A stretch of DNA of 64,000 bases, taken from the NCBI GenBank assembly GCA_963932465.1, contig OZ010786.1, forward strand, positions 597,359,038-597,423,037, read 5' to 3'. Both the position numbers and the translations under genes were made by a program. The DNA is from Maratus speciosus. Lineage: Eukaryota; Arthropoda; Arachnida; Araneae; Salticidae. The notes below the pieces were generated by a model, which was not told where the DNA came from, did no database searches, and was given only the letters and a program-made list of their open reading frames with translations. Below, one piece after another: positions 33,800 through 44,719 of this stretch. Numbering within the stretch: position 1 is the stretch's first letter; every line of letters starts with the position of its first letter.

Positions 33800-34145
33800 T
33801 AGAAGGTTGAGGAAACCCCAGACTTCATCGTTAAGCAAAAGCGAGTATTTACGGCGTTTTCCATTAGTGGGGTCGGATACCTCGTAGTTGGGTAATTTCG
33901 CAATGATTTGGTTAGGTAGATTGTATACTGTTTTTTAAAAATATTTAGAAAGTTTGATTAATGCGTTTTTTAAGAAGTGGTTTTAAGATCACTGCGGTTA
34001 GTTGTATTGCGTAGGTAATGGTGACCGTTACGGATATAACGTAGGTTTTTATTGTGAGCACAGTAAAGATAGCCCTACTAGTTTTGCATGCAAATCACCA
34101 TATCGGACAGGCATAGGTTAAAACAGATCTAATACAAGCATTACA
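33800..34145 (-). pseudogene. Jockey-like non-LTR retrotransposon remnant (RT C-terminus)
   Basis: The minus strand reads RSVLTYACPIW, then a short aligned stretch, then KNLRYIRNGHHYLRN, then NFLNIFKKQYTIYLTKSLRN with PTTRYPTPL. This is the order seen at the end of Jockey-group pol proteins (R..L.YA.P.W; N..LR.I; Y.....HPN). It is spread over two frames with stops. The 5' part is missing, as is usual for truncated LINE copies. Confidence 0.6.
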
Positions 34146-34149
34146 TGAA

Positions 34150-35300
34150 ATAAAATGAATTTAATTAAAGAATTAATGGAAATTGCAGAAAATTATAGCG
34201 CATTTCTAATACTTTCTCAAAATATATGACTCTATATATACAAAATTTAGTGCATAAACATAAGAATAACGAAAGGGTCGAAAATTTAAATTCAGCTTAA
34301 TGAATGTAGGCACGTTGTGTTTTGATAACTTTTTTTCTGAAAAACGAAAAAAAAAAGTCGTCTCCAAGCATTTTCCTAATATTTTAAGATCAGAATCATT
34401 CTAGTATTGAAATATGAAATTTTTTTTGATAATATATCTGATACCTCCTATATTATGAAATTCATTATTCATAAAAGTTTATTTTAAACAATAAATTACC
34501 ATAATAAATTTCTCATTTAAAAAAGCAACTACAACATTAATGAATGCCCGAAAATTTAACAGTCGCTGTTTAAATAAATATAAATTTACTATTATCCAGA
34601 ATACACATGTAAGTGTCGAATAAACTTTTCAATTTTGAAATAGTTATATGAATTTTACGTGAAGTGACTTGTATCAACGAAATTTACATAGCTAATAAAC
34701 TATGACTAAGTGCTTATTATGTATAACAAGCTTATTAAAGTTCCATCAGATTTAATAAAATATCGAAACTCTAGAAGCCGCAGTAGAAACTGGGTAAACA
34801 GTTCCGAATATTTGTGCTTAATTAAATATATAACAAGGGTAAACAGATATCAGTATTATATTACATTGCATGTGAAAAGCTAATTTATTAGCAAGCCTTG
34901 AAACATAAATTCATACTAGATTAGTTCAGATTAAATAGTTTGTTTTTATACTTTAAGTAACCTAGTTCACATCACAGCCTATATTTCTTTTATTCAAATC
35001 TTCATCACTATTTTCGAATTGTAATGTACTCCTTACTTAATCTGTCATTAAACAATGTGAATATAACAATTGGGTAAAAGATGCAGATATTTGAATTTAA
35101 AAATGCCTAACTAGAAATAGTGGTTCGGAGCACTTTCTTAACTCCTTATTCCTTGCTTTCCAAGATTTAGATGTTTATAATTTTAGGATATAAATTTATA
35201 ATTTTCTAGATAAATTTATTTTGTATTTTTTATATATTACTTTATGCAAATTATAACAGAACATTCTCAATATTATAGCGTAATAAGTAATGTATTAGAT
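34150..35300. other. no gene seen
   Basis: AT-rich sequence up to the 5' LTR of gypsy element 2. No recognisable frame or repeat. Confidence 0.6.
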
Positions 35301-35305
35301 ATATA

Positions 35306-35710
35306 TGTGGGAAAGTTTTGCCTTTAATAGCTTTCCTTGAGTGCCTTTTACTGTTTACCGCGCCACCAACCGCTCACGTAGATGCTGATCAAAGCACCTT
35401 CCTCTGTTTGATTTGCTTTCCCCATGAACTAGTCAGCGCAGGCGTATTAGAACGACACTTGTGATCTGGAGACACTCCTTTTGAGCGGGAGAAAAACGAG
35501 AACTGAACTGAGGTCAGTCGGTCGAACGCAGAGAACGATGATGTGTGTTTGTTTAAGGACGGTGACAAACAATGTAAAGATTGTAATGATGTTTATAATT
35601 CGTGCATACAATTACTGTAAATATGTTATGTAAATAGTCTTAATATAATCTACCTTAAATTTTAATGGTGTCAGGCTCCTTTAATGTGTATTCAAGTGCC
35701 CGAATTCCCA
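35306..35710 (+). repeat. 5' LTR of gypsy element 2 (405 bp)
   Basis: Begins TGTGGGAAAG and ends GAATTCCCA, a TG...CA LTR with inverted ends TGGGAA/TTCCCA. It matches 38887-39291 without gaps by eye. Its sequence is unlike the LTR of element 1 except for the TGTGGGA start. Confidence 0.92.
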
Positions 35711-35714
35711 TAAA

Positions 35715-35732
35715 TGGTGTCAAGAACTGTGA
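35715..35732 (+). other. candidate primer-binding site, gypsy element 2
   Basis: TGGTGTCAAGAACTG starts four bases after the 5' LTR and begins with TGG, complementary to a tRNA 3' CCA. It is related to TGGAGCCAGAAGTGG in element 1. The tRNA was not identified. Confidence 0.55.
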
Positions 35733-35935
35733 TGAGAACGTTACGCCCACAAAGACAAAGTTTTGGTTTTAATAATTCAAGTGTTGATGTCCTGTTGGTT
35801 GACGCCGCCTACAAAATTCCTTATGCAAAATAATGCTGCAATAAATTATAAGTGAAATAGTTCAAGTGGAGAAGTGCATGTATGTAGCAAGCTGGATATC
35901 TTTCTATAAAGTGAGTTTATTTTTTCTTATTCAAT

Positions 35936-36952
35936 ATGTCAAAATTAGTTGATTTCAAGGAATTAGAACTTTCGCTGAAAGCTGAAAAATCCTTAAGTAT
36001 TAAGACGTTGCATACATTAATTTTTGGAGAAGTCGGTGATAGAAATAATAGACGTAGAATTCGTAATTTTACTGACTTTGCTTTCGAAATAGATTCGGAT
36101 GAATTTAAAACAAAATTGCAAAGTATTAAAGACGATTTTTCAGTAAATGAGTTAATAACTATTTGCAATGTTTTATGTATAAATAATTCTGGAACTTTCG
36201 ATGAAATTGCTGCCAGAATAATTTCTTCATTATGTGATTTTAATGTATTGAAATCTAATTTCATTCCTGATGAAGGTGCTCTTAGCGATGATGAGAGCGA
36301 AGATGAATCAAATAAAATTAATGATATTTTGAGTGTTTCTGAAAATAAGTTGAGAAATGATTCTGGTAGTTCTAGTTGTGAAAATCAGAAAATTCTAATT
36401 CCTGATTATGTTCTTAAACCATCAATTTCCATTAACGACATTGAAAATATGGTTTCTGAATTTGATGGTAGTCAATTTCAAAATGTTGAAAAATGGCTTG
36501 CCGATTTTGAAGATACTGTTTCTTTATTTAACGTTAGTGACTTGCACAAATTGATTTTGGCTAAACGCCGTATGACAGGTAAAGCTAAATTGTTTATAGA
36601 AAGTGAAACAAAAATAAATTCTTGGTCTAAAATGAAAGCTTTACTTATTTCTGAATTTGGTGAAAGGTGTAATTCAGCCGAATTACATGAATTGCTATCT
36701 AAAAGGAAAATTAAACAAAACGAATCGTTGGACGAATATTTTTTGAATATGAAACAGTTATGTTCAAAAGGCAACATAGAAGATTCTGCACTTATTCAGT
36801 ATGTAATTAATGGAATTAATGATCCTGTTTTTAAAAAATCCTTTTTGTATGGTTGCCCAAATATTGTTAATTTAAAGAGAAGCTTAAAATTTATCATAAA
36901 TTGCGTGTCGATTATGATAGTAAACCTGATGTTGATGTTAGGCCTAAGATGA
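35936..36952 (+). CDS. gag (N-terminal and capsid part), gypsy element 2
   Basis: Starts MSKLVDFKELELSLKAEK, matching the gag start of element 1. Residues 1-105 include the LITICNVLCI helical module. An acidic linker (DEGALSDDESEDES) and a capsid-like part with FDGSQFQNVEKWLADF, AELHELLSKRKI and ALIQYVINGINDPVF follow. Similarity to element 1 ends at codon ~314 (NLK, near 36874), after which this frame is non-homologous and stops at 36952. The homologous reading continues in the -1 frame, and the heptamer T TTA AAG lies exactly at the switch (36871-36877). Gag would form the particle that packages the RNA. Confidence 0.88.
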   Translation: MSKLVDFKELELSLKAEKSLSIKTLHTLIFGEVGDRNNRRRIRNFTDFAFEIDSDEFKTKLQSIKDDFSVNELITICNVLCINNSGTFDEIAARIISSLCDFNVLKSNFIPDEGALSDDESEDESNKINDILSVSENKLRNDSGSSSCENQKILIPDYVLKPSISINDIENMVSEFDGSQFQNVEKWLADFEDTVSLFNVSDLHKLILAKRRMTGKAKLFIESETKINSWSKMKALLISEFGERCNSAELHELLSKRKIKQNESLDEYFLNMKQLCSKGNIEDSALIQYVINGINDPVFKKSFLYGCPNIVNLKRSLKFIINCVSIMIVNLMLMLGLR

Positions 36953-38577
36953 AAACAGAAGTTGAACTTAAAAATAAATCTAGACCCAATAAACCTGAGA
37001 TACGTTGCTATAATTGTGGCGATAGATTCCATAAAAGTAATCAGTGTAGAAATAAAGATAAAGGTCCTCTCTGCTTTTCTTGTAATTTATATGGCCACAA
37101 ATCATTCGAATGTGGTAAAACCAAAGATTCAAAATTGCCTAATGATTCTCAAGTAAATGTGCTAACCTGTTCTCAGAATTTGGTTTTTAAAGATGTAAAG
37201 TTGCATTCATTAAATTTAATTTCATTAATCGATACAGGAAGTGAAAAAACTATTCTAAAGAAAAGTAATTTTGATAAAATTAAAAGTTATGTAAACTTAG
37301 AACCAACAGATATGCTTTTAAGTGGATTAGGTAAAAAATCATTCAGACCAATCGGCTACTTTGAGGCCGAAATCGAAATTGATGATTCTAAATTCCAAAC
37401 ATCTATTTTTGTGATTGATGACAAATCTATTGAATATGATTTAATTATTGGTATTGATGTAATAAAACAAGGCTCCTTAATTGTTTCTGGTAATGATGTT
37501 AAGTTAAATAAGAGTCAGAATAATTCTTTAGTCAATGTTATTAATTCAAGTGAAATAACTGTAAAACCTAAATTTAACTCTTATTCTTCCACATTGCACA
37601 GTAGCAACCCACAAATTCCAAACCAAAACAAATATTTACCTGTTTCTCAATTGCACTATTCTAACTCTGAAATTAAAGAATTACGTCTAGAAAATGAAAA
37701 TTTAACTGCCCAAGTTAAAGAAGTTGAAACAAAATATAAAATGTTACAATTAGATGTAATCGATTTAAAAGAAGCATTTTTGTCAGAAAAAACTAAGTCG
37801 AAAATTACAATAAAATCGTTAGAAGATAAATTAGAACAAGAAGTTGCAGAAAGACAGACCATTAGTAAATTGTATAGAAAATTAGAGAGACATTTTCAAG
37901 ATATAAAATCCCAATTAGATGAAGAAAGTAAACGTTCAGAACAATACCGATTACGGTTAATAAAAGTAAATAATTATTCAAAACATCTTGAAAAACAGTT
38001 AGAAAAATCAGAAGATGAGTGTTCTAGAATAAAAATGTCCAAAAGAAGAATCCAGATAAAATTGAATAATTCCCAGGAAGATTTCGAAAATTTAAGACAA
38101 GAGATGACTAAGTTAAAAAAGCAAATTAAGATGACTAACAGTGCTAAGAACTTTAAAAATGATCCAGATTTCCCTAATTTCAAAGATAAAGAAAATATGA
38201 TGCATTCTTCAAGCAATGAAAATAACCAGAAATCTGATGTAATAAATGAAGAAAATTTTAGAAAAGAAAATATTAAGAAAATGTCTAACGCGAAGTTGAA
38301 GAATAATGCTTCTAAGAAAATTAAGTATATTCCTAATTCGTCAGATAAATTTGAAGATGAAATTGAAATTAATAATTACGAAGTAAAAAAACCTAAGCAG
38401 AAGTTTACTAAAAAGAAACCTGAATATAGAAGATCCTTTTTCGAAGAAAATACAAGTAAATTTGACTTAAATTCTGAAAATGACACTAATGATTCCGAAG
38501 ATGAACCTTTGACCGATTTTGACGAATATGGTATCGTTCCTGATAATTTCACCGATTATGATTTTAAACGATTTTGA
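36901..38577 (+). CDS. nucleocapsid-protease joined to a myosin II tail-like coiled coil
   Basis: Homology to gag enters this frame from about 36877, upstream of the nominal start. Residues 36-49 (CYNCGDRFHKSNQC) and 58-71 (CFSCNLYGHKSFEC) are intact CCHC knuckles. Protease has SLIDTGSE (Asp111) and YDLIIGIDVI (180-189). Homology to element 1 fades at about residue 218 (near 37552), just where RT should begin. Residues 256-411 are a coiled coil. From about 306 they align without gaps, by my recollection, to the last ~105 coiled-coil residues of non-muscle myosin II heavy chain: AERQT, DEESKRSEQYR, KQLEKSEDE and EMTKLKKQI sit at myosin-equivalent spacing. A Lys-rich then acidic disordered tail follows. 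The protein ends DNFTDYDFKRF, like the family's pol terminus. The frame is open for 558 codons. Confidence 0.85.
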   Translation: MRVDYDSKPDVDVRPKMKTEVELKNKSRPNKPEIRCYNCGDRFHKSNQCRNKDKGPLCFSCNLYGHKSFECGKTKDSKLPNDSQVNVLTCSQNLVFKDVKLHSLNLISLIDTGSEKTILKKSNFDKIKSYVNLEPTDMLLSGLGKKSFRPIGYFEAEIEIDDSKFQTSIFVIDDKSIEYDLIIGIDVIKQGSLIVSGNDVKLNKSQNNSLVNVINSSEITVKPKFNSYSSTLHSSNPQIPNQNKYLPVSQLHYSNSEIKELRLENENLTAQVKEVETKYKMLQLDVIDLKEAFLSEKTKSKITIKSLEDKLEQEVAERQTISKLYRKLERHFQDIKSQLDEESKRSEQYRLRLIKVNNYSKHLEKQLEKSEDECSRIKMSKRRIQIKLNNSQEDFENLRQEMTKLKKQIKMTNSAKNFKNDPDFPNFKDKENMMHSSSNENNQKSDVINEENFRKENIKKMSNAKLKNNASKKIKYIPNSSDKFEDEIEINNYEVKKPKQKFTKKKPEYRRSFFEENTSKFDLNSENDTNDSEDEPLTDFDEYGIVPDNFTDYDFKRF

Positions 38578-38589
38578 AAAAATTATTCC

Positions 38590-38720
38590 CGAAGGAACGA
38601 AAAAAAAGACGTATGGTAAAAGAAGATGAAAAAACGTAAGAAAAGGAAAGACGATAAGATGTAAGAAGAAAGAACGACAAAAAGACGAAAAAAAAGAAAA
38701 GAATAAGAAGACTTTTTCTT
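38590..38720 (+). repeat. purine-rich repeats, 3' region of gypsy element 2
   Basis: Irregular GACGTAAGAAAAGGAAAGACG-like units, almost free of pyrimidines. Counterpart of the regular ~25-bp repeats at 9960-10200 on the minus strand. Confidence 0.65.
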
Positions 38721-38738
38721 CAAGAAATAATATAAATT

Positions 38739-38921
38739 TTGACGAGGATTTTTAATAATGATGACTTTTTCCAAAATAGAACTTGGGGTGCTGCTTTTTC
38801 TTTTTTTTCTTTTCAGGTGTTCCTGCTGCTCCTTCCTGTGGTCCACGTGTCGATCGAGGTCGATCAACCTGTCAGGATCGCCGATTTGTGGGAAAGTTTT
38901 GCCTTTAATAGCTTTCCCTGA
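38739..38921 (+). CDS. small conserved ORF at the 3' end of gypsy element 2
   Basis: 60 codons, containing FFQNRT, GAAFSFFSFQV and LLLLPVVHV, aligned with the minus-strand ORF at 9683-9901. The ORF crosses a pyrimidine tract ending in CAG (near 38814), a good splice-acceptor shape, and runs 35 bp into the LTR. Conservation between two copies of one family may only reflect shared ancestry of non-coding DNA. Function unknown. Confidence 0.3.
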   Translation: MTRIFNNDDFFQNRTWGAAFSFFSFQVFLLLLPVVHVSIEVDQPVRIADLWESFAFNSFP

Positions 38922-39291
38922 GTGCCTTTTACTGTTTACAGCGCCACCAACCGCTCACGTAGATGCTGATCAAAGCGCCTTCCTCTGTTTGATTTGCTTT
39001 CCCCATGAACTAGTCAGCGCAGGCGTATTAGAACGACACTTGTGATCTGGAGACACTCCTTTTGAGCGGGAGAAAAACGAGAACTGAACTGAGGTCAGTC
39101 GGTCGAACGCAGAGAACGATGATGTATGTTTGTTTAAGGACGGCGACAAACAATGTAAAAATTGTAATGATGTTTATAATTCGTGCATACAATTACTGTA
39201 AATATGTTATGTAAATAGTCTTAATATAATCTACCTTAAATTTTAATGGTGTCAAGCTCATTTAATGTGTATTCAAGTGCCCGAGTTCCCA
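38887..39291 (+). repeat. 3' LTR of gypsy element 2 (405 bp)
   Basis: Pairs with 35306-35710 at equal length. About nine substitutions (2.2%) separate the two, which indicates a fairly young insertion compared with element 1. Confidence 0.92.
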
Positions 39292-39299
39292 TCTATATA

Positions 39300-40670
39300 G
39301 CAGTTAATTAACTAAATCCAATAACTGTCATACATGGAAAATTAAATTACTATTTATTGCTTTTAAGATTTATGTATTATTTATAATAACTCTAATTATA
39401 ATTATGAATCTAGTAGATGTTACATTTTTTATTCTTCTAAATAAAACTTAAATTAATGCATTGATTTAAAATATGTTCCTCACTTCTGAAGACATTTTTA
39501 ATTATTAGTCATTTTTTCCTCTTGCCTACCTCTTTTAATTTAATGTAATATATTTTTCTTTTAAAATCGTGGTTAGTCCAAGCTATAAAAGAGTGAAAAA
39601 CTCAGCTATTGAATATCATTCAGCATTTAAATTCAATGAATACTTCGCGTATGCACCCTTGATTTTATTAGTTCGTCGGCAATTACAGATCATTGGAAAA
39701 TCGGGGACAGAGGGTTATCACAGGCAAATTTATTATTATTATTATTTTGTGCACTTGTATTTACATACAGTAATATATCTTTATATATTTAAATCTGCGT
39801 GCTCATATTCTAATAGATATTTATGACAAACATTTTCGATTGGAAAAAGTTGTACAAAAATAAATTTAAATTTAAAATAAATTTATAAATAGTTAAATAA
39901 ATAGTCGGGCGGGGAATTATTATTATAGACTATGTCCACCAAAAACACGTGAGACATATTATATGTATTTTAAAAAGACACAAAGTATTAAAACTCTTGT
40001 ATTTTAATAAAACTGTTCGTAAAAAATTTCAATTGTAATGTATGTGGATATACAAAGTCTGTAAAAAATTAACCAAAAATAGTAAAAGTCACGTATTTAA
40101 TTTTTAAAATGCATATAAAATAAGAGATGAATATATGACTCAATTTTCTAATTCACAGTATTTATTAAATTTTAAAAATAGTACTATACTAGACATTTTA
40201 TACTGCACTCATATGAAGAAAATAAAAATAGAAACTTGAAATGTAAATATTTTTAAAAGAAAAATTCTTCTGTATATAAAGAAAATAAACAAATGAAACA
40301 CACCCCTTAATGCTACACACAGCCCATTAATACTAGTAAAGGATTTGTTATATGAAATGGAATAAAATTTATTTTGTAAAAAGTAAAATCAAAAGTAAAT
40401 CCCTTAATGCAAACACATTTGCTTAACACCGCAAAAGTATTTGTTATGAAAAGAGAGACGTCTGAATAAATGTGAGTGAATAAATTATTTGGTTAGTTTT
40501 GATGATACTTTGGATTAAAAGAAACAAATCCCTAAATTTCTTGAGATTTGAAAATTTAAATAAAAGGTCAAGTGCGAATATTACTCGCGCACAGAGGGTT
40601 CCGTAATATGAATTAGTAAATGTATTATTTAAAAAAACCCGTTGCTAAAAGAATACTAAGACTTTGTAAA
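39300..40670. other. no gene seen
   Basis: AT-rich, non-coding. Near 40580-40620 GAGGGTTCCGTAATATG resembles the 'GGGTTCCGT' end of a widespread arthropod repeat (compare 54825-54855) but is isolated. Confidence 0.55.
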
Positions 40671-40678
40671 AAACTATA

Positions 40679-42644
40679 GGGGAGACTAAGGAGGGTTGAC
40701 CATACGGGAAGCTTAAACCACCCATCAGTTTTCATATTTAAAACAATTTCAGAGTTTTATCAATAGGTATCAACCAAAGCTACGGAAATGCTCAAACAAG
40801 TCTCTGTTTTATACTGATAATCGAAATAGTTGTGTAAAAATCAATTGTGAAGTGTTTTAGACCAAAAAGTTGTGTTTTTTAGAAATATTTTGCAATTTTT
40901 TCCAGATAAAATATATCGTAGAAATTTAAGTAAGTAGGCTTTAAGTAATGCAAAAATATCGAGCTTTCATTCCAGATATAAAGATTATACAATAAGCAAG
41001 GCTTAACGTAACAATGTGCTATTCTTTAGAAATGGACTATGTGGAGAGGCTTGACTCAGTCAGTGTGAGGGAGGTTTGACCAGATGTTCAAAGCTCCCAT
41101 AACACATTCACGACGGGAAACGAGAATTCTCGTTTTCATTGAAAAAACATCATTTACTAAGGGCGTGGCTTCTACCTTACAGAAAATGAATTTATATCTA
41201 GTTGTCCATATTTTTTTAGATTGTAAGACATTTTATCTTAAATTCGTACATTGAAAGATATTTACCGATGCATAAACTTGGGAAAACTATCTATAACACC
41301 TATTTACAAAAGACTTTCAGAACAGATTGGATCTTCTACTGTTTTAAAATTCAGATTTGATAAAAATTGCCCTTCGGCAATGTGTTAATTAAGGGGGTTT
41401 GGAAATCTCTTTATTATACACTGCGCATAATGAAAGATTACTGGTTATATATAAAAATGAATGTAAATTTATTATGTAAAGATAGAGTAAAATAGGGTGA
41501 TGGAAAAGAAAACGTTTAAAACTGATTAATGAAAGATGTGAAAAACTGCTATAGTATCCACTGCACAAAAAAAATTAAGGAAATATAAATGGGAAAATTG
41601 ATAGGAGCATTTTTCCATTTAAATATTACCTACAATAGGTAAATAGAAACAGTGGGAAAGACGAGAAAATATGAAAGCAGCAGTCTTAACAATTTCAGGG
41701 GAAGTGGTATTCTTATCCACTTAATTTTAATTCCCAAACTCCACAATGGCACAAGAATTTTGCTAAAATCTTTTCCATTTAATATGTACGTGAAATACAG
41801 CCTTTTTCATATTTTCAAATACATTTGTTCGTATATTCCGCTGCCAGCCATATATGTTAACAGTTTAGTACTGAAAGTACATTGACCCTGAAAGGGTTAA
41901 AAGATGTTTATGATAAATTAATTACTCATGCGGCTGGAAAAGAACATAGAATTGATCGAAAAATTTTAGGAAACTATGTAGAGAAATTTCAGCATGATGA
42001 ATAGAGTGAGATGAAGCCTAACTATGTGACAACTAGAGTTGTCAGACCGAATGTCACAAAAAGTAGGACAAGGAGACAAAAAAAAGTGGGACAGTGTGGC
42101 TACTAAATCCGGACGTGATAAAGCATGAAACCATGTTTAAACGGAACCAGTCTCTAGCCGAATACTATCTTAAACGTTAAAATTTCATCTTCCCTGCTGT
42201 ACAATTATGACTGCTCAGACAAAATCCTGTTTAAAACAAAAAATTTCTCCTCTGACTTGCGATTGCGTCTAAACAGGTTTGTTTAAGCACCATATTTTCA
42301 AAAAAGAATTTATAATATTCAAGGCATGTAGCACATTTATTTAGCTATTTTTAAACTAATTTTATTACACTTCACAATTATTTCAATAGATAAAACAAAG
42401 TGGGTCAAGCCTCCCATATAGTGGGTCAACCCTCCCATATGTGGGGAGCCCTGACCCATTATTTTCTCAAGATTAAAATCAATCATTTTTAAAATTTCTT
42501 ATGTATTACACTAATGTAGCAATTTTATTTTGATAACTGATTGTATATCGAATAAAATGATATATAAAACTTTATTCTACGTTTAATATTTAAAAAATAA
42601 AAAATGATTTTGTAAAAAGTGGGTCAACCCTCCCTAGACTCCCC
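40679..42644. mobile_element. TIR element, ~2.0 kb, pogo-like ends
   Basis: Left end GGGGAGACTAAGGAGGGTTG, right end read backwards GGGGAGTCTAGGGAGGGTTG. The left flank is TA; the right flank is TG. Near both ends the GGGTTGACC/GGTCAACCC motif recurs (for example 41062-41082 and 42405-42440), possible transposase sites. The interior has only short fragments, such as KLITHAAGKEHRIDRKILGN in plus-strand translation near 41910-41970, which I cannot assign. Confidence 0.6.
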
Positions 42645-42770
42645 TGCAACGTAGGGTTCGGTATAACTGTATTTACTATAAGAGTGTAAATGGATATGTC
42701 ATGAAAGTTCAAAGAGATATGGAACCTAAATAATATAAATATAGCTATTATGTATAATTCATTTTTTTAC

Positions 42771-43860
42771 TTTCTTCTATCTTTACAAGAAGAAAGTATT
42801 GGATTCGTGAAAAATTTCGACTTCCGGTTTTCGACGGATTTATACGTTTTAGAATGCCCAGAACACGATTTGATGGTTTTTAGAAAATGTCTGTCTGTGG
42901 GTCTGTCTGTCACTCTGTCACTCTGCGAGTCTGTATGTGACAAAACGTTTGTGGGCGTTCTATCTCAAGAACTAATGCACGGAATTTCACAAATCTTTAT
43001 ATTCAGTTACACCCTGATATGAACTGGACCTTATTAGTTTTTGGTAAAAATCGCCCAACAGGTGGCGCTGCTATGCGGCATTTTTCACGATTTCTGCAAT
43101 AGCTATATCTCAAGAACTACTGCACGGATTTTCATAAAACTTCAGATTTAGTTAGTGCAGGACATAGATTGGTGCTGATTACTTTTTTGTGAAAATCGCC
43201 CAACAGATGGCGCTACTATGCTGCATTATTCATGATTATCGCAATAGCTCTAACTCAAGACAAAATGCACCAATTTTCATCAAACATCAGATTCAGTTAC
43301 TTCCTGACATAAATTAGTGCTGTTTAAGTTTTGGTGTAAATCACCCAACAGGTGGCGCTGCTGTGCTGCATTTTTCACTAATCCCGCAAGAGCTGTACAT
43401 CAAGAACTATTGCACCGATTTTCATCAGACTTCAGATTTAGTTATTCCTTGACATGAATTGACGTATAAATTAGTGCTGTTTAATTTTTGGTGTAAATCG
43501 CTCAACAGGTGGCGCTGCTATGCTGTATTTTTGCGATTTCCGCAATAGCTTTATCTCAAGAACTAATGCTTGGAATTTCAACAAACTTCAGATTCAGGTA
43601 TACCTTGATATCATTTAGTGCTGCTTATTTTTGGTGTAAATCGCTCAACAGGTGGCGCTGCTATGCTACATTTTTCAGAATTTCCGCTATAGCTCTATCT
43701 CAAGAACTAATGCACGAATTTTCATCCAACTTCAAATTCAGATATACTTTGATATGAATTGGTGTTAAATCGTTGGTTGTGATTTCTTGTACTATTTAAA
43801 TGATTTAATTGACGTTATTTATATAGAAGAAAGTTTTGTGATGGCCACAACATACTAGTT
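42771..43860. repeat. tandem array of ~145-bp units in a repeat element
   Basis: ATCTCAAGAACTAATGCACG-type landmarks recur near 42961, 43107, 43252, 43396, 43552 and 43697, spaced about 145 bp. One unit has a ~10-bp insertion. Each unit also carries CAACAGGTGGCGCTGCTATG. The array follows a head with AGAAGAAAGTATTG and ACTTCCGGTTTTCGAC, and ends near TATAGAAGAAAGTTTTGTG. The element at 55345-55880 has the same head but a different tandem unit. Short plus-strand ORFs inside are repeats, not genes. Confidence 0.75.
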
Positions 43861-43864
43861 AATA

Positions 43865-44236
43865 TTATGCTAATCTGTTTATGATGAAATTAATTCGGCA
43901 CTGACAATAAAAATGCTGCATATTTAAACTTCATTTGGCATTTCATAAAACTAACTTCAGCGTAGTAATAACCTTTCTTTCTACAGTGTAGCTACAACAA
44001 AACCTTTGTTCAAAGTTTAAATTTGGCATTGTGCTAGCTTCGATAGAAGGTCTCAAAGTTGCAACACCGCCTTTGTACGTGCCACGTTTTCTCAGATAGG
44101 TTTTTAATTAACATTTCAAGTCATTCGAGGTGTATTGAGAGATCCACTCATTGCAAACTAGTCGCGAATCTCATAGTATTTATGTCATTCATCCCAATTA
44201 AATTAGTCTGTTTTAACTTTTACGTCAATTTCCAAA
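43865..44236. other. no gene seen
   Basis: AT-rich spacer between the ~145-bp array and the left end of the piggyBac stack. A 76-codon frame here shows no domain. Confidence 0.5.
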
Positions 44237-44719
44237 ATTTGCCCTTGTGTCCAATGACCGGTGTACCCGGGTACCTGCTGCGGTTTTAACATACGCGAGC
44301 CAGAAAACACCCTTATATCATACAGTGTAATTGCTTGCCTTTAGAGAAGAGGAATTTGGAGCATTTTTATAAATTTTAATTACAGTAGAACCTCGCTAAT
44401 CCGAACTAATTGGGACCGGTGCTTGTTGGGATTACAAAATATTCGGGTTAGCCGGAATTTCCATAAAAATATAAAATAAAAAGATATGTGCTAAGAAAAT
44501 GTAAATCATAAGTACTCAGTAGTACAGTAAACATCCTCTAATCTGGCATCCTGGGTAATACGTCACGACTTTCGGAAAAAATATTATTCCCTGTTTAATC
44601 ACTCCTGATGTTTATAATAATCCAATGGAAATTCAGGATGAGGAATTGCGCAACAACCTATTACAAACGGTTCAAAATCGCGAATGTGCAAATAGCTCAG
44701 TCACCATGCCGACCAGGGG

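Larger units (their letters stand above)
35306..39291 (+). mobile_element. non-autonomous gypsy element 2: gag-protease fused to a myosin-like coiled coil
   Basis: A 3986-bp element with two 405-bp LTRs that differ at about nine positions. Between them lie a primer-binding site, gag, two intact zinc knuckles, protease, then a coiled-coil and charged tail in place of RT, RNase H and integrase, and the family's purine-rich 3' region. It is clearly related to element 1 (9357-16351) on both sides of the replaced segment. It would need enzymes supplied by autonomous relatives. Flanking bases (ATATA / TCTAT) do not give a clean target duplication. Confidence 0.88.

Noticed and set aside
36478..38216. 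Minus-strand ORFs of 68-99 codons within gypsy element 2
   Set aside because: They are antisense shadows of the gag-protease-coil frames and have no domains.
39569..39826. 85-codon plus-strand ORF
   Set aside because: It has no domain, includes a poly-Tyr run from an ATT repeat, and lies in AT-rich non-coding DNA.
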